DNA of 64,000 nucleotides from Paramecium pentaurelia. Lineage: Eukaryota; Ciliophora; Oligohymenophorea; Peniculida; Parameciidae. The stretch covers positions 124,001-188,000 of the forward strand of contig CAJJDO010000161.1 in assembly GCA_905183005.1 (NCBI GenBank). The letters run 5' to 3'. Shown one piece after another: positions 1 through 13,263 of this stretch. Position 1 is the stretch's first letter; the number at the start of each line of letters is the position of its first letter. The notes under the pieces are model-generated. The model was not told the DNA's origin. It saw only the letters and a program-made list of their open reading frames with translations, and searched no databases. The position numbers and the translations under genes are program-made.

Positions 1-3000
1 CCATTCTACAAAAGCTACATTTAATTAGTTCATTTTGTGTTAGTAGAATAATTAGATTGCAAGTTTCTTCTTATCTGAAATATCGAATGCTTCTGCTGCT
101 CTGCTGAATTCAACAATTTTATACCATTTCAAGAATGCTTTCTTTTAAGCACTCATACAATTATACAACATTTTATTTATAGCATATTTTTATTTTGCTT
201 AGCCATCTAAATAAATATTATATAATTAATGATATGCTGTCTTTCTAACCATATGAACTTTGAATCTATTAAGTGATTTTTCAAATATGCTTGCCTTCAT
301 TTGCTCTAATTCCTTAGTTTCTGGTAGAGCTTTCCATTTTTAGAAGGAAACTTCTATCTACCCTACAAATGTGTGCAATAATTATATTTGTAATTTCTTT
401 ATTAAAGCTTGCTTCTATCTTTCCTTTGAAAACTTTCTCAAAATGTCTCGCAATTTGCCTTAATCATTTGTTCTTAAATTTCTATGGAGGGCAAATAACA
501 ACAATCTTTTCTTTTCATCATCAAGTTTAGTTTAAATTTTAGCTTATTTAGCTGAATTATTCCAATGAACAAAGGCCCATCTTAAAGCATTATTATAGTT
601 CATTAACATTTTATTCAAAACACTTTCTTATTATTTATTTGGTTTAAATATTGTCTATATATGCCCTGCCAATGTGAAGGCAAGTGTCTAGAATAAATTT
701 GTGGTATGTTTGCATGTTTCTATTGACTTATGTAATCTATTTATATCTCTCCAATATAAGAATAATCGTTTGTTTTAACCCATAGCAAGAGTCATTAATT
801 TTCTTAAACAAAATAACTTTTTGCTATTCCCTTCTTAGTAAACATCCTTTAATGGTTCAAATGATGCTTTTACTCGGCCTCTAAAAAGTAAATCTAATGT
901 TCTTTCAAATTTTCTTGCATTCTTCATTTATTCAGTATTGACTGGTTCAGGTAAGTTTTTCCATTTTTAGAATGCCTTAATAGCACCTCCGAATTAAGTT
1001 GCAAACAATTTAGCAAAGAATCTGTCTTGAACTGCAGTAATGCTTGAATTTCTTCTGAATTTAGCGAGAATGGCTCTCAATCTTGCATAGTCATTATTCT
1101 TAGAGAAATTATTAATGGCTTCCAATAGCAATTTCTTTTTCTCATCAGTCATTGCTCCTTATAATTTTTCTAATTTTCCATCATTATACCATTTCATGAA
1201 GAAATATCGTAAATTACTATCAAAGTTTCCGATAAGTCTAAGCAATGCCTTTTCTTTCTTTTATGATTCTTCATCTGGCTTTAATGGAGCGATATTATTC
1301 TTGATATGTGAGCCTATAAATCCAAACAAACCAATGACACATTTGCATCTTTCTACTTCTTTAATTAAGCCAACATTCTTATTCCATTAATCCAAAACTC
1401 TTTACTATTCAGATTCTTATGTCTTAATCATCAATATGATTGCTCTCTTTTTTAAAGCTTGTGCATCATCATAAACTTCTTAAAGTGGATTCCAAGTTCT
1501 TTTTCTCCAAATATGAAGGGCAAATTTATTTAATTAGGCTTCAAACTTACTTGCTTTAATTAATTCATCAGCATTAGCTTCTGGAATATTTTTCCATTTA
1601 TTAAATGTATCCCAAACAGCTCCAATTTGGGTTCTTAACATTCTTGCATTAATTTAAAGAATCAATTTTTCCTTTTTATGGGCTAAAGAGAATTTAGCTA
1701 AAATTTATCTATATAATGCAAATTTATTTCCATTTTCAAATTAGACTAATTATTCAGTCAATTATTTTTTCTTCTCAACTGTTAAAGCATCTTCAAAGTT
1801 TTAATTCATTCTTTCTTATTAGGCTCTATTTCTCCACAAAAAGAATGCTCTACTTAAATTTTCTGCTTAACCTTAGAATATTAGATGTAAAGCTTTTTCT
1901 TTGGCTTAGGCTTCACGTGGATTTTACATTATTGGTTGAACGTTAGCAGTTACGATTTAAGCTAATCCCACAAATAATGCTGTAGTCAATCTACAAACTT
2001 CAATTTATTTAGCTTATCTATTTTATTGAGCCCAAAGTAAAAATAATCTTTTATGAGCACTCATACTCTTTTCAAATAATTTTCTTAAACACATTCTTTT
2101 AATGTTTAAAGCATCCATATAATCTTCTTTCAATGGATCAAATGAGACTTTTAAGTGAGTGTGGAAAAGTATGTCTAATGTTCTTTCAAATTTTCTTGCA
2201 TTCTTTAATTATTCAGTATTGACTGGTTCAGGTAAGTTTTTCCATTTTTAGAATGCCATAATAGCACCTCCGAATTAAGTTGCAAACAATTTAGCAAAGA
2301 ATCTGTCTTGAACTGCAGTAATGCTTGAATTTCTTCTGAATTTAGCGAGAATGGCTCTCAATCTTGCATAGTCATTATTCTTAGAGAAATTATTAATGGC
2401 TTCCAATAGCAATTTCTTTTTCTCATCAGTCATTGCTCCTTATAATTTTTCTAATTTTCCATCATTATACCATTTCATGAAGAAATATCGTAAATTACTA
2501 TCAAAGTTTCCGATAAGTCTAAGCAATGCCTTTTCTTTCTTTTATGATTCTTCATCTGGCTTTAATGGAGCGATATTATTCTTGATATGTGAGCCTATAA
2601 ATCCAAACNTTTCTAATTTTCCATCATTATACCATTTCATGAAGAAATATCGTAAATTACTATCAAAGTTTCCGATAAGTCTAAGCAATGCCTTTTCTTT
2701 CTTTTATGATTCTTCATCTGGCTTTAATGGAGCGATATTATTCTTGATATGTGATCCTAAAAATCCAAATAAGCTTATAACAACTTTGCATCTCTCTACT
2801 TCTTTAATTAATGAAACATTTTTATTCCATTAATCGAGGGTTCTTTATTATTCTGATTCTTAAGTCTTTATCATTAACAATACTGCTCTTTTTTTAATTG
2901 CCAAACCGTCATCATAAACTTCTTATAAAGGATTCCAAGTGTGTTTCTTCCAAATATGAATTACAAATTTACTCATAGATTTTTCAAAAATGCTTACTTT

Positions 3001-5608
3001 AGCCCTAATATCATTATTATCTTCAGGCAATTACTTCCATCTATTGAATGATAGCCAAACCTAAGAAATTGTATTTCTGCTTATTATAGCAAGAGCTTTT
3101 CTTTTGAGATTATTTTCGATTGCATTTTAATTAAATCTTCTCAAAACTTCTGTTAGAGCAAAAAATTTAACTTTTGATCCTGCATTTATCCATCCAATTA
3201 ATTTTTACTTGACAATTTAATCATTTAGGGTAACATTTAGTTATGAAAACTTATCAAACATTTTCATTTCCCAAGCTTTTCGATGCCATAATAAAAATGC
3301 TTTTTTCAAATCACTTTGAGTAATTGCAATCATTTTATTGATGCAAAATTTCTTTTTAGCTTATCCATCTAATAAGTTATTTTCTAATTAATCCCAAGAA
3401 TTCAATTTTACGAATCTATAAGCAATTTTACCAAGTGAAATAGCAAATTTACTTACTTTAGCTTAATTTTTCAATGCATCATCTCCAGGTAAGGATTTCC
3501 ATTTTAAAAATGATGATTCTACTTATCCTATTTAAGTTTGAAGAACTCTTAAATGAATTTTCTTTATCATCTAATTTACTTGTTATTCATTATAAAAGAG
3601 TCTTAGAATTCTTCTTAATCTATTTAAGTTATCATTTTTTATGAATCTCTACAGATTGATTAACATAAACTTTTTTTTCTCATCTCCCAATTGTTCTGAT
3701 ATTTTTTATTATTTATTATAATTTTTCCATTTTAAGAATGCTATCATCAAATTATTAGTAAATGAAGACATTAATTTAACCAAGCATCTTTCCTTAGCTT
3801 CTGCGTCTTTTCTTGTGTATAAAAAGGATTTAATATTACTTTTTAGCACATCCTATAATGAATCAAAAAAGTTATTGGTTTTTTAACAAGCTATTACAGA
3901 TTTATAAATTTTATTCATAGATTACCATTGACGTAGAAATCTTTATGGAGCACTTAATTATTTGACTAACATTTATTTAATACATAGTCTTTTAGATTAG
4001 ATACCTTAATAATAAACTTCTTTTAAAGGATCAAATGATTGTTTTACTCTTTGTTTAAAGAGAAATTGGAGTCTTAACTAGAATTTTGAAACATTTTGTA
4101 GCATTTATTAATCAGATGGATCAGGCAACTATTTCCACCTACGAAAAGCATCCATAGCCATTCCACTTGTGGTTAAAATAATTCTACCAAAGTATTTATT
4201 TTTAATTTCCTATTATTCTCTCATTATTGCAAATTTTCTTAACACTTATCTTAACAAACCTTTTTCTGTTTTATTTGCTGTATCCCCTAATCTAGAGATA
4301 ATTTCTTGTTTGTTGATGTTATCTAATTTCTCTTACATTTTTTTTTACATAGATACGTTTTCAATTTATCTCAGAGCATCCATTTTTTATCTTTATTGAA
4401 TTTTTAAGATCAACTTATTTAGAAATTAACATATTTCAGCCTTTTTACTCAATCCAAATAATTTAAAAGTTTCAAATTTTACTAATTATTAAGTTACATT
4501 AGCACTAGCTTATAGGGCTTTAATTTTTCTTAAGTTTGTTTCAGTTAATTTGGCATAGGTGTTATAATTTGCCCATTTATAGAAGGCTGTATATGATTGA
4601 TTAAAAGTAACTTCAATTAATTCTCTAATGACTTTTGTCTTCTTATTTTTAGCATCATCATCAATAGCCTTAAAGGAATTCCAAACTAATCGTTTATTCT
4701 AATCTGCTTTATTTGTTAATTTAGTTATCAATAACATGCCTTACTTTTTCATGTCATTTTCTCTTTTATCAGGCAAATCAACCCATCTTGTATAGCATCT
4801 CTATAATCTACCAAATGTAGTTTTTAACAGTACAGAGAAAAACTTTTTTTTGAGTCTAAAATTCATTAAATCACCTCTCCATTTTTCAAAAGCCTAATTA
4901 TAATCTAAAATATTTCATACCTCTTTCAATCTTTATCTATCTAGTCTATCATTTCTCATATTGTATTCATCACCTAATCTTTCAAGAGCTTTCAATTATT
5001 TTTACAATTTATCTGATTTTACCTTTGAATAAAGTCTCCACCAATTGAATTTCTCTCTTAAATATCTCTCTCTATGTTTAGAACTGATGCTCCATAAAAG
5101 CAAACCCAACATTTTGTCAGAATCTTAATTTTTTGGTTTCAAAGCAGCTACTGCTGCAGTTTTTAATTAAAAGTCTTTCTTTTATAGAAAAAGTGCCAAA
5201 TTCATTAAACACATATTTTTTCTTTTTTTAGCATTCATTTTTTTTTGAAGATCTTTTTAACTAAAATTCAATATAAATTTTATACCCTAAGAGATTTTTC
5301 AACTTGTGAAAGGCATTGAATTCATTTAATCTAGAGTTGAGAAGAATTTAATCAACAGCTTTCTTAACGATTTCAGGATCTGCTCGTATTTTCCATCTTA
5401 CTGATAATTTATCATTATACCTCAAAAATGCCTCATGGAGAGAGGTATGACTTTCATATCTCAATAGCTAAGACACAATCTTTCCTTTAATTTTTTTGGA
5501 TATCTTAGAGACATCTATTTTTTTCTCGATCATCGCCGCTCTCATTCTATTAGAATTATTAAAGAAAAAAATACCTAAGCATAGCTCTGTGGAGATTGTG
5601 TTGCCCAT
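1..5608 (-). CDS. Giant tandem-repeat protein with recurrent AFxKW motifs (3' end outside window)
   Basis: Reading the minus strand with TAA/TAG as Gln gives an open frame from an ATG at 5608-5606 (MGNTISTELC...) to the window edge, over 1,800 codons. One 25-nt intron at 5261-5285 is needed to keep the frame. The protein is lysine- and glutamine-rich and helical. Every 35-70 residues it carries an aromatic/Trp motif of the type A-F-x-K-W or F-x-x-W, often followed by K-x-L-P-E. Part of the repeat is near-identical at the DNA level (about 880-1327 against 2161-2608). The N-terminal MGNTIS could be an N-myristoylation signal. I do not recognise the family. The spaced Trp motifs recall Sfi1-type centrin-binding repeats, but the consensus is not the same, so that is only a suggestion. 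An N at 2609 marks an assembly gap inside the gene; the frame continues across it. Confidence 0.7.
880..1327 (-). repeat. Copy A of a near-identical internal coding repeat
   Basis: This segment of the giant repeat gene matches 2161-2608 at a constant offset of 1281 bp (427 codons). Only scattered differences are visible near the left end and none over roughly the last 340 bp. The offset is a multiple of three, so both copies lie in the same reading frame. Confidence 0.8.
2161..2608 (-). repeat. Copy B of the internal coding repeat, ending at the N
   Basis: This is the second copy of the segment at 880-1327. It stops exactly at the N at 2609. Its last 161 bp (2448-2608) are repeated again right after the N (2610-2770), with differences only in the final 20 bp. 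The repeat probably broke the assembly here. Confidence 0.75.
2609..2609. other. Single-N assembly gap inside the repeat gene
   Basis: A single N joins two stretches that overlap by about 160 bp (2448-2608 and 2610-2770). The offset of 162 keeps the frame. The true number of repeat units is therefore uncertain. Confidence 0.8.
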
Positions 5609-8590
5609 GCAAATTTCCGATATTGAATATGTGACTAAGTAATTTACGATTCTCCTGTAACAATTCCAATTTTTAAGGAGTCAACACATTTTTTTATTAT
5701 TATTTGTTCTTCTGCCTATAAAATATCAGATATTAGCTTACAATTAACCAGGTGGCATATTTAGAAGAATGAAAATAAATTATATTAATAATATAGATTT
5801 AAATAGATACTTTTTTTCGTTTTATTTCCATACAAATAATAAATAAATAAAATATCTCATCATAATAAATATTTTTGAAAATACTTTCAGAACATTACCA
5901 TTCAGCTTTTGTTTAGTTAATTTAAGAATTACTAGATGATTAGTTTATTCTTATAGTACTCTTATATCATTATTTTTTATTTGATGATTAACAAATAACT
6001 TGAGTAATTTTAAATCATTAATTAATAATATATAGATTCCTGTAAATAAAATGCAATCAGGAATACTAATTTTTTTCAAAATACACAGCTGGAATTGAGA
6101 GGAAATCCAAAAATTCAAAACATTTTCTCGTTTTGAAATCAGAATTTCTATTATATTAAATTTTCAATTTAATTTATTATTGAAACAATCTTTAAAATTG
6201 ATAAATACTCAAAAGGAAATTATTAAAGAATTTATTAATTTTCTCTTCCTAATCTAAAAACCAAGAATACATACTCTATTAAATGTATTCTTATAAATTT
6301 TCATATTTTAGGTAGTTATCTTTAGTTTATCAATTTAATTATTATATATTTATAGTTGAAAAATAATCTAATTTCTTTAAAGTCTTGAAATACTCCACTT
6401 ATTCAAGTTTATGATGCTGATAAGAATATTTTATTGATTATAAATATATAGAACATATTACAATTATTTTCCAACAAAATAATTGTTAAAATAAAAACAA
6501 TAACACAAAAAAATTGAGTTTCCTTTATTTCTATTTATATTGTAAACAAAAAAAAATAATTATCCATTCTAATAAAAACTTGTTTCTTATATTTTTATTT
6601 TTCACATTCAATCTACAATTAAACAATCAATAGTGATATCTTTTCTTCATTATTTTGTTTTGACTGTTAATTATACTAAATAAATTTAAAGCATTATATA
6701 TGTTTTCAGTCAAATTTTTATTAAAAACTATTCTTTTTCATGATTATCTCTTGAGTTTAGCTTGTACATTTTATTTGAATGGATGTATCCCCTGTAATTA
6801 TGAGTCTAAAAATGATTATTTTTTCCAAAAAAAAGTTTTACATTCAGTATAATAATGTTTTGAATTAAATAAAAGTTCCATTACAAAAAATTCAGAAACA
6901 AATCTGAATAGAATGTTCATTACCTGAACTTTTCCATTATCAAAAAAAAAAATTATTATGAACTAATCAAAGGATGATAATGACTCATGATTTTTTTGTT
7001 AAATTGGATGAGATATAAGTATAAAAAGATTATTAATTTATGGATATGTAATAAAAAAGATAACAATTATAAATGCCTAAACAAAAACTTGGGAAAAACC
7101 ATTAAAATATACAATTCTTAAAAGCAAAAAACAAATCAAATAGGTTCAATAATTTTATTTTTTTGTTTAAAACCCTAATTAAAACTTGTTGGTCTTATAT
7201 AATTGTTTTGTTTAATTATTTAATGATGTAAATCCAAAAATTTATCTCAATCTTACTATAGTAAATTGAGCAAAATTTATATTGCTTACTACTTATTAAT
7301 GTTATATGAATAAAAATTATTTAGTTTTTGTAATGTAAAGTTAATTGTTGCTCAATAATTATAAACTTGATATTTTTATAAAAAAAGAGTCATGAATAGA
7401 AAAAGAGATAAGCTATCTTCTTTATTTCACTTTTAATTTAGATGCTTATTATAGCAAAAATTCATTATAAAAATTATAGATCTAATTTGAATTTAAAAGA
7501 TAAGAAAAGACCCTATTGAATAGTTGAAAATAAAAGGGGTTTAAATGAACATATGAATAGTATTTAGTTATTTAAGATAAATTTTATATTTGAACTTATT
7601 GATAAAACAAGCTGGAAAATACTTTTTTTTTATAGTAAAAGTGGTTAAATTTCCATTTAGCAGATATGACTCTCCAATATTTTTAGGACCAGACATACAT
7701 GCTTCTTATTTGATTTAAAATTTTAGATATCTAATTTGCATTAATTAATTAAAGAAATATTGATGAGATATGATAATAATAAAATAGTTGAAGGTGATCA
7801 ACAATAAAAAATTATTGATAATTTTGGCAATTATTTATGTAAATATAATATCTAAAGAAAGGAATGGAATCTTAGTTATTTTCTATTGTGAATTTTAATC
7901 TAGATACTTTATATTTTAGGAGTAAATCAATAGTCTGAGAATGAATCCTAGTATATGTTTTAGCAATCCAAAATTTCAAATTGATGTTTGTCTATAAGGT
8001 ATAAAAAATTGCTCTTTGAGGACAAAGTACAATCTGAACCTGATTTAGTGATCTTGGAGTAATTGAAGATTTGATATATAAATATTATTCCTAGGATTAC
8101 CTATCAAAGATAAAGAACTATTATATAAAAGAGGATGATTCAAGAAAGGTAATAAAGTACTTGGCCTTCTATTAAGGATTATATACTTGTGTACTCTCTA
8201 TATAAAAATGTTTGAGGAGGATTTACTAAATTCATAAAATATAGAATATATTTATCTTCTTTTCCGATTTGCAATCTAAATGACAGTGAACACTAAAAGA
8301 TTCCTATAAAATGATAAAAAATTTAGAAGTTTATTCATTTAATTAATACTTGGTGATTGAGATTATATTATTAAGAAGAGTTTGATGTTTCTGAATTTTA
8401 GAAGAACTTTCTAACTCTCTCTCAAAATTTGTTGAAATCTTAATTCAACTTTGTTTAAATCATAATTGCTTAATTTGGCTATTGAAATACGGAATCTAAG
8501 ATATTTTCTTTATTACAGTATATTTTCTTAATTGTTTTTAAGAAGAATTAGAATTAATATCAAATATGAACTTATTAGAAATTAAATTAA
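5609..8590. other. About 3 kb without a convincing gene
   Basis: TGA is frequent in all frames I followed on both strands. Poly-A/T runs and (AT)n dominate. This is far longer than the 10-500 bp gaps elsewhere in the window. Around 7650-8300 on the plus strand short open stretches with gene-like codon choice occur in changing frames, which could be a decayed gene; I could not assemble a protein or name a family. Confidence 0.5.
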
Positions 8591-11354
8591 TCATAATAAA
8601 CAGAGATATTTAGTAACAATATTTCTTTATTTAAGTTTCTTTAATTATTAATTCTTCAGTTCTAGATCTTACAATATATTTAAATTATATTTATTTTCAT
8701 TAAATTTTTACTAATCGATTTTAGAAAAACCCATTTATATTGAATATTTTAAAATAATATTGATAAATAAATCATTATGATTGCTCTTATTATTTGATCG
8801 ATTTAAAGTATTCATTACACACTTATAAGCCCTAAGTAAGTCTGTTTTCAATAATTTGTGAGGATTTCTTAGAATTTGATTTTCTTGTATCATCAATATG
8901 CTTTTTTGTTTTTTATGCATAAGTACAATCATCAAATAACAATTATACATCTTAATATTATTCCTAAAATAATAGAATAAGATTAAAACCTTAATTGAGT
9001 TACTAGAGGATATTTTAATATTGACATTTAATTTTCTTGGTTCTCCTCTATCTATCATGACTTCTACATCTTTTATTTTAGCATGATATATAATATGTGC
9101 CCATTCCTTTTTAACTATTTATGTTTCCATTATGATAAAGTTTTCATCATCTTCCATCCAAAAACTAATTTATGTTGTTATAATACCATTCTCCTGAAGT
9201 GCAAGGTTAAAGTTTATCTTTAATTGTCTTAGCTGAAATCCTACATGATAATAATTAACAACCATCAGGAGGTTCATAATTCTACCCAATAATCCAAGAG
9301 TTTGTAATATTAATTTTTTATAAGACTTATAAATTTCCATTTTAATTAATTTTCTCCTAACTAATTATCTAAAAGCTAAGTATATAAATATATTAATTAC
9401 AAAACAAGATCAATCATAAAAAAAATAGCTAAGTCCTTGATTGCAACCTCTTTTAATCCAACAGGCTATCTGTACATTAAATCTACATTAGCATCATGTT
9501 TGTCTATAATAGGAGAGAATGCTAAATAATCTAGGTTAGGTTTTAAAATTTTTAGATTTTAGCTATTTTATAATTAAATATAACTAACTTGTATTTGTTA
9601 TAGATTATTTCATATTAGGAAACAATTACTTCATGGTATTAATTTTATTTAATCATCTAATTCATTTTAATTATTGTATAATGATATACTTCATATAATT
9701 TATTAATTGTTTCTCTTTCTAAAATAAGTTTATCTAAATTGATAAAATGAATAATTATTTAGCATGTTAAAATAATAGTGCATAATCTAAGTGATGGATC
9801 AATTAAAAATATATCTAATAATTAATATATTATTTGATTTCTTTCTTTCATAATGATATTAGTGTTTGCCTCTTAAAATAAACAAATTCTTAATATGTCT
9901 TTTTCTTTAAACATTAAAACTGATTTTATTAAATTTAATAATAAAAAAAGTAAATTATCATCTTTTGTTTGTAAATAAATCATTAAATTTGTTCTAATTT
10001 TATTTGGAGACATCTCTTCTTATCCATTATTTAATAGTAATTATTTGCAATAAAATAATACATGATCATTATCAGTAATACCTAAAGCTTTATTTATTGT
10101 TTCAATTTCTTTATCACAAGCTTCTTCCTTAAATGCATATGATTGAATGTCAAATAATTGATTTGCTTAACTTACTAATACATCTTAATGTTAATCCCAA
10201 AAATTTCTAAAACTCCATGAATATAAATAAGATCTAGGTTATCCTATGTTAAATTCTAGTAAATGACATAGTTTTTTTTGCAATGATGGACTAAATAATA
10301 GCAAAATAATATTTTTTGATAAATTAGTTGTGTTAAAATTATTTATTAAATGATTTGTAAGATGTAAAGTAAAAGAAATAGATAAAGTTTCTTTTTTCTA
10401 AAATAATATACCTCCTAACATTGCTGGAATTATTGTATAAGTTAATAATGAATTATCTAAAATCTAATATTTTTAATATAAATTATTATACATGTGAAAT
10501 TTCTGGACAAAATGCATAAATATCATTAAGAAAATAAAATACATCTACTAAGTCATCCATTTTCTCTTTGACATCAACATTACCTTCTAAAACTTCTTTA
10601 TTTGCCTCAAGCCATACATGTTTCAAATAACAAGAGAAATGAACGAAAAATAATATAAATGGAAATCTTGTCAAATATTTTTTAAGTACAGGATTTTATA
10701 CTAAATTATCTAAGATATATATATACTTTTCATTATTCCAAGTATTATAGTTCTTACAGCAGTTCTAACCATTATTTCTTTATGATTATAAAACTTTGTT
10801 GCTTACCACAATAATGGAAACAAACTCATTCTTTAGTTGAAAAATAATTGTACATTATCTTCATCTATTCTTAATGCTAAACTTTTTAATAATGATATAT
10901 AATAGTCCACAATTTCTTCATCAGTGAAATCATAATTATACATTATTAAATCCTAAATGACAGGATGAGACAGAAGATAATTAACATTTTCTTTATTTGT
11001 CAAATTAGCTCTAATTGATAGGATTAATAAATTACAATAAAATTGCAAAACTTTAAATTATTCCAATTATTATTTCTTTGAAGCTTGATCTTATCATAAT
11101 CTTTAATAACTTATCAGCAATGTTTTCTTCAAAAAAATAACTAGTTATATTAAATTGAATTACTCAAAAAAATCTGAATTGTTTTAATCTCCCCAAATTG
11201 AAAATTCGCAAATTAATTCCACTTTTTCACAAATTAACTATTTACTTTTGTTGTCTATTATATTTGAATATTAAAGCAATTCTTGATAATGTTACTTATA
11301 TTATTCTAATGTGTAATCAGAAGAGCCATTCTACTTTTTATTAGCCTTGTTCAT
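8591..11354 (-). CDS. CLEC16A: CLEC16A / Ema / GOP-1 family protein (FPL domain)
   Basis: The minus-strand frame starts MNKANKKQNG at 11354 and ends at the TGA at 8593-8591, giving about 900 residues (human CLEC16A is about 1,050). The FPL domain near residues 90-190 is recognisable: LLSHPVIQDLIMYNYDF, then TDEEIVDYYISLLKSLALR, then QLFFNQR and KFYNHKEMVRTAVRTI. These blocks follow the family order. Known members act on endosomes and autophagosomes, in endolysosomal maturation and mitophagy; a similar role here is inferred. The length is not a multiple of three, so at least one short intron is present, probably just after the TAVRTI block. The C-terminal third is weakly conserved. A standard-code reading would cut the gene into short pieces. 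Confidence 0.8.
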
Positions 11355-11445
11355 TAGAAATAAAATAAATATTTATATAAATATATTAATAATTATTCCA
11401 TATCAATATGATATATTCTTTAGAATACTTTTTACTCTTTTTTTC

Positions 11446-12230
11446 TCAATAGAACTTTGCTTTAAGTATTTTTTTTACATTTTTATTCATCCACTAAAAC
11501 TTTCCTTCCCTTAAAACTAAAACCATTAAAGATTGTTGAGATTCTTATTCATCTTTAATTTATCTTTTTATAATCAAAAGATTTTATAAATTTCTCTCTA
11601 GTTTAATTCATCTTAGAAGTTCAGCTTCAATGTTAATATGATGAAATAAGTAAAATCCTAATAATTATCTTCATTATTAAGTTCTTTTTAATATTTCTAT
11701 TAATCATATTTCAAATTGAAAAAAAATCCAAAATACCTTCTTTATAAGATGATAAATATTCAATTTTATAATAATTGTATCCTTAAACATTTTTGATAAA
11801 TGTAATTGTGCTTTAATGAGTCATTAAATTATCGTAATTTGATACATTTTTAATATACGATTTTTCTACTATTTTATAGAATGCTTCATAGCTTTACCTA
11901 TAATTTATTTTCTTATTTATTAATTTAAAAACTATATTAGTTATCATTCCTTTTGCTATTGATAAAATTAATATCATAAAGTATAATACTCAGATTAGAA
12001 TGGGCTTTAACTTTTGTCAATATCTCTTTAATAATCTGTTCAATAGATGGGGTGATATTAAAATTAAAAAATATAGATTAATTATTTTTTAATGTAGGTT
12101 CAATTAATCATTTCAGTTTTACGTTTTCAATTTTAATTGACTCAGAATTAGCCTTAACTAAAATTGAATGCTATTATCTAATGTTAATGTGAATACATCA
12201 TAAATATATAAAATATTATATATTATCAAA
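11446..12230 (-). pseudogene. Probable degraded protein-coding gene
   Basis: On the minus strand, long stretches have coding-like composition but need an in-frame TGA (near 12100) and at least one unexplained frame change to be joined. One plausible 34-nt intron joins the block ending KVKAHSNL to a block containing YEAFYKIVEKSYIKN. After that, two further frame changes have no GT...AG intron to explain them. No ATG fits the 5' part. The composition resembles the tandem ubiquitin-like proteins at 13264-15315 and 41615-44488, so a dead relative is possible. A real gene with introns I failed to place cannot be excluded. Confidence 0.35.
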
Positions 12231-13029
12231 ATGAATGAAGAAATCGATCATCATTTAGAGATGCAAGAGACTAATGCTATGCTGCTTTAGTAATTTGAAA
12301 AAGAGATGGAACTGCAAGAACCAGAAACTCCAAATAAATACTCAGATCATTCAGATCCACCTTCTCCTAAAAAATAATCTAAGAAAAAAGAAAGAATGGT
12401 TGAAAGATTATTAACTAATAGAGCAAAATTCAATGACAGAACAGCATTATTTAATTTAATCAATACTTTATAATTGGTAAAGGATTCAATTAAGTTTTAG
12501 GCTATAACATTATATAATCTAAGTTCAATTATTAATATAGAAGGATAAACAAATTTAAAATTTTATGATTCTAATACAATTTATAGCTTTTATGTTTGGA
12601 ATAAGCAAGGATTCACAGTTTATTATCTGATTATCATTTTAATAATGGTTCATATTTTAAAATTATTAACATGTTTGGTTGGTACTAATTAAATATATCA
12701 AATAAGGTTATTTTTGTGTTGTATAAAAAAGTGAAAAATTGTTATCTATCTTTATGATGTTAACATTTACTTGTGTAATAACTAGAGGCATAATAACTAT
12801 ATTATTACTAATTGATTATAATTAAATAGAACTTATCTAATCTTATATATATGGAGATTCTGATAAAGTAGCATAATCCTAAGCTGTATAATTTATTATA
12901 GTTTTGATTCTATTTGTTGCAGTTGAAATTATAATGGGTTTATAAAGTCTCTTATTAGCAGGATAAGCTAAGAAAAAATATAAATGTAAAATAATTTATT
13001 TATATTTATAAAGCAATGCGAATTAATGA
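12231..13029 (+). CDS. Small multi-pass membrane protein of unknown function
   Basis: The ATG at 12231 opens a 257-residue protein once a 25-nt intron at 12682-12706 is removed; without splicing a TGA follows almost at once. The first 70 residues are hydrophilic and acidic, then Lys-rich. Three hydrophobic segments follow, near residues 125-148, 163-187 and 213-235, separated by short loops. The C-terminus is short and basic (AKKKYKCK). I recognise no family. The TGA stop is at 13027-13029, and the next gene ends on the opposite strand at 13264. Confidence 0.75.
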
Positions 13030-13263
13030 AAAGAAAATTTCTGCTCATTACTCAATGGCATACTAGATTATGTTAAGATAATTTGTAATTTGATTTTGTA
13101 GAATAAATATATATAATAATTATATTATAATTTGAATTCATATTAATTATCAAATAGAATTAAAGTTTAGATGCTTATATATTTATTTTTTTTAATAATT
13201 ATAAATTTGAAGAACATTAAGTGTGGACATTAAAAATAATAATAATTTTAATATCTTAATATA

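Noticed and set aside
1115..2833. Plus-strand standard-code ORFs (1115-1390, 1716-1946, 2396-2833)
   Set aside because: They lie antisense inside the minus-strand repeat gene, whose ciliate-code frame is open throughout and has periodic Trp motifs.
5609..8590. Transposon or internal eliminated sequence retained in the macronuclear DNA
   Set aside because: No transposase motif, no clear terminal inverted repeats and no TA-bounded element could be defined by eye; left as unexplained sequence.
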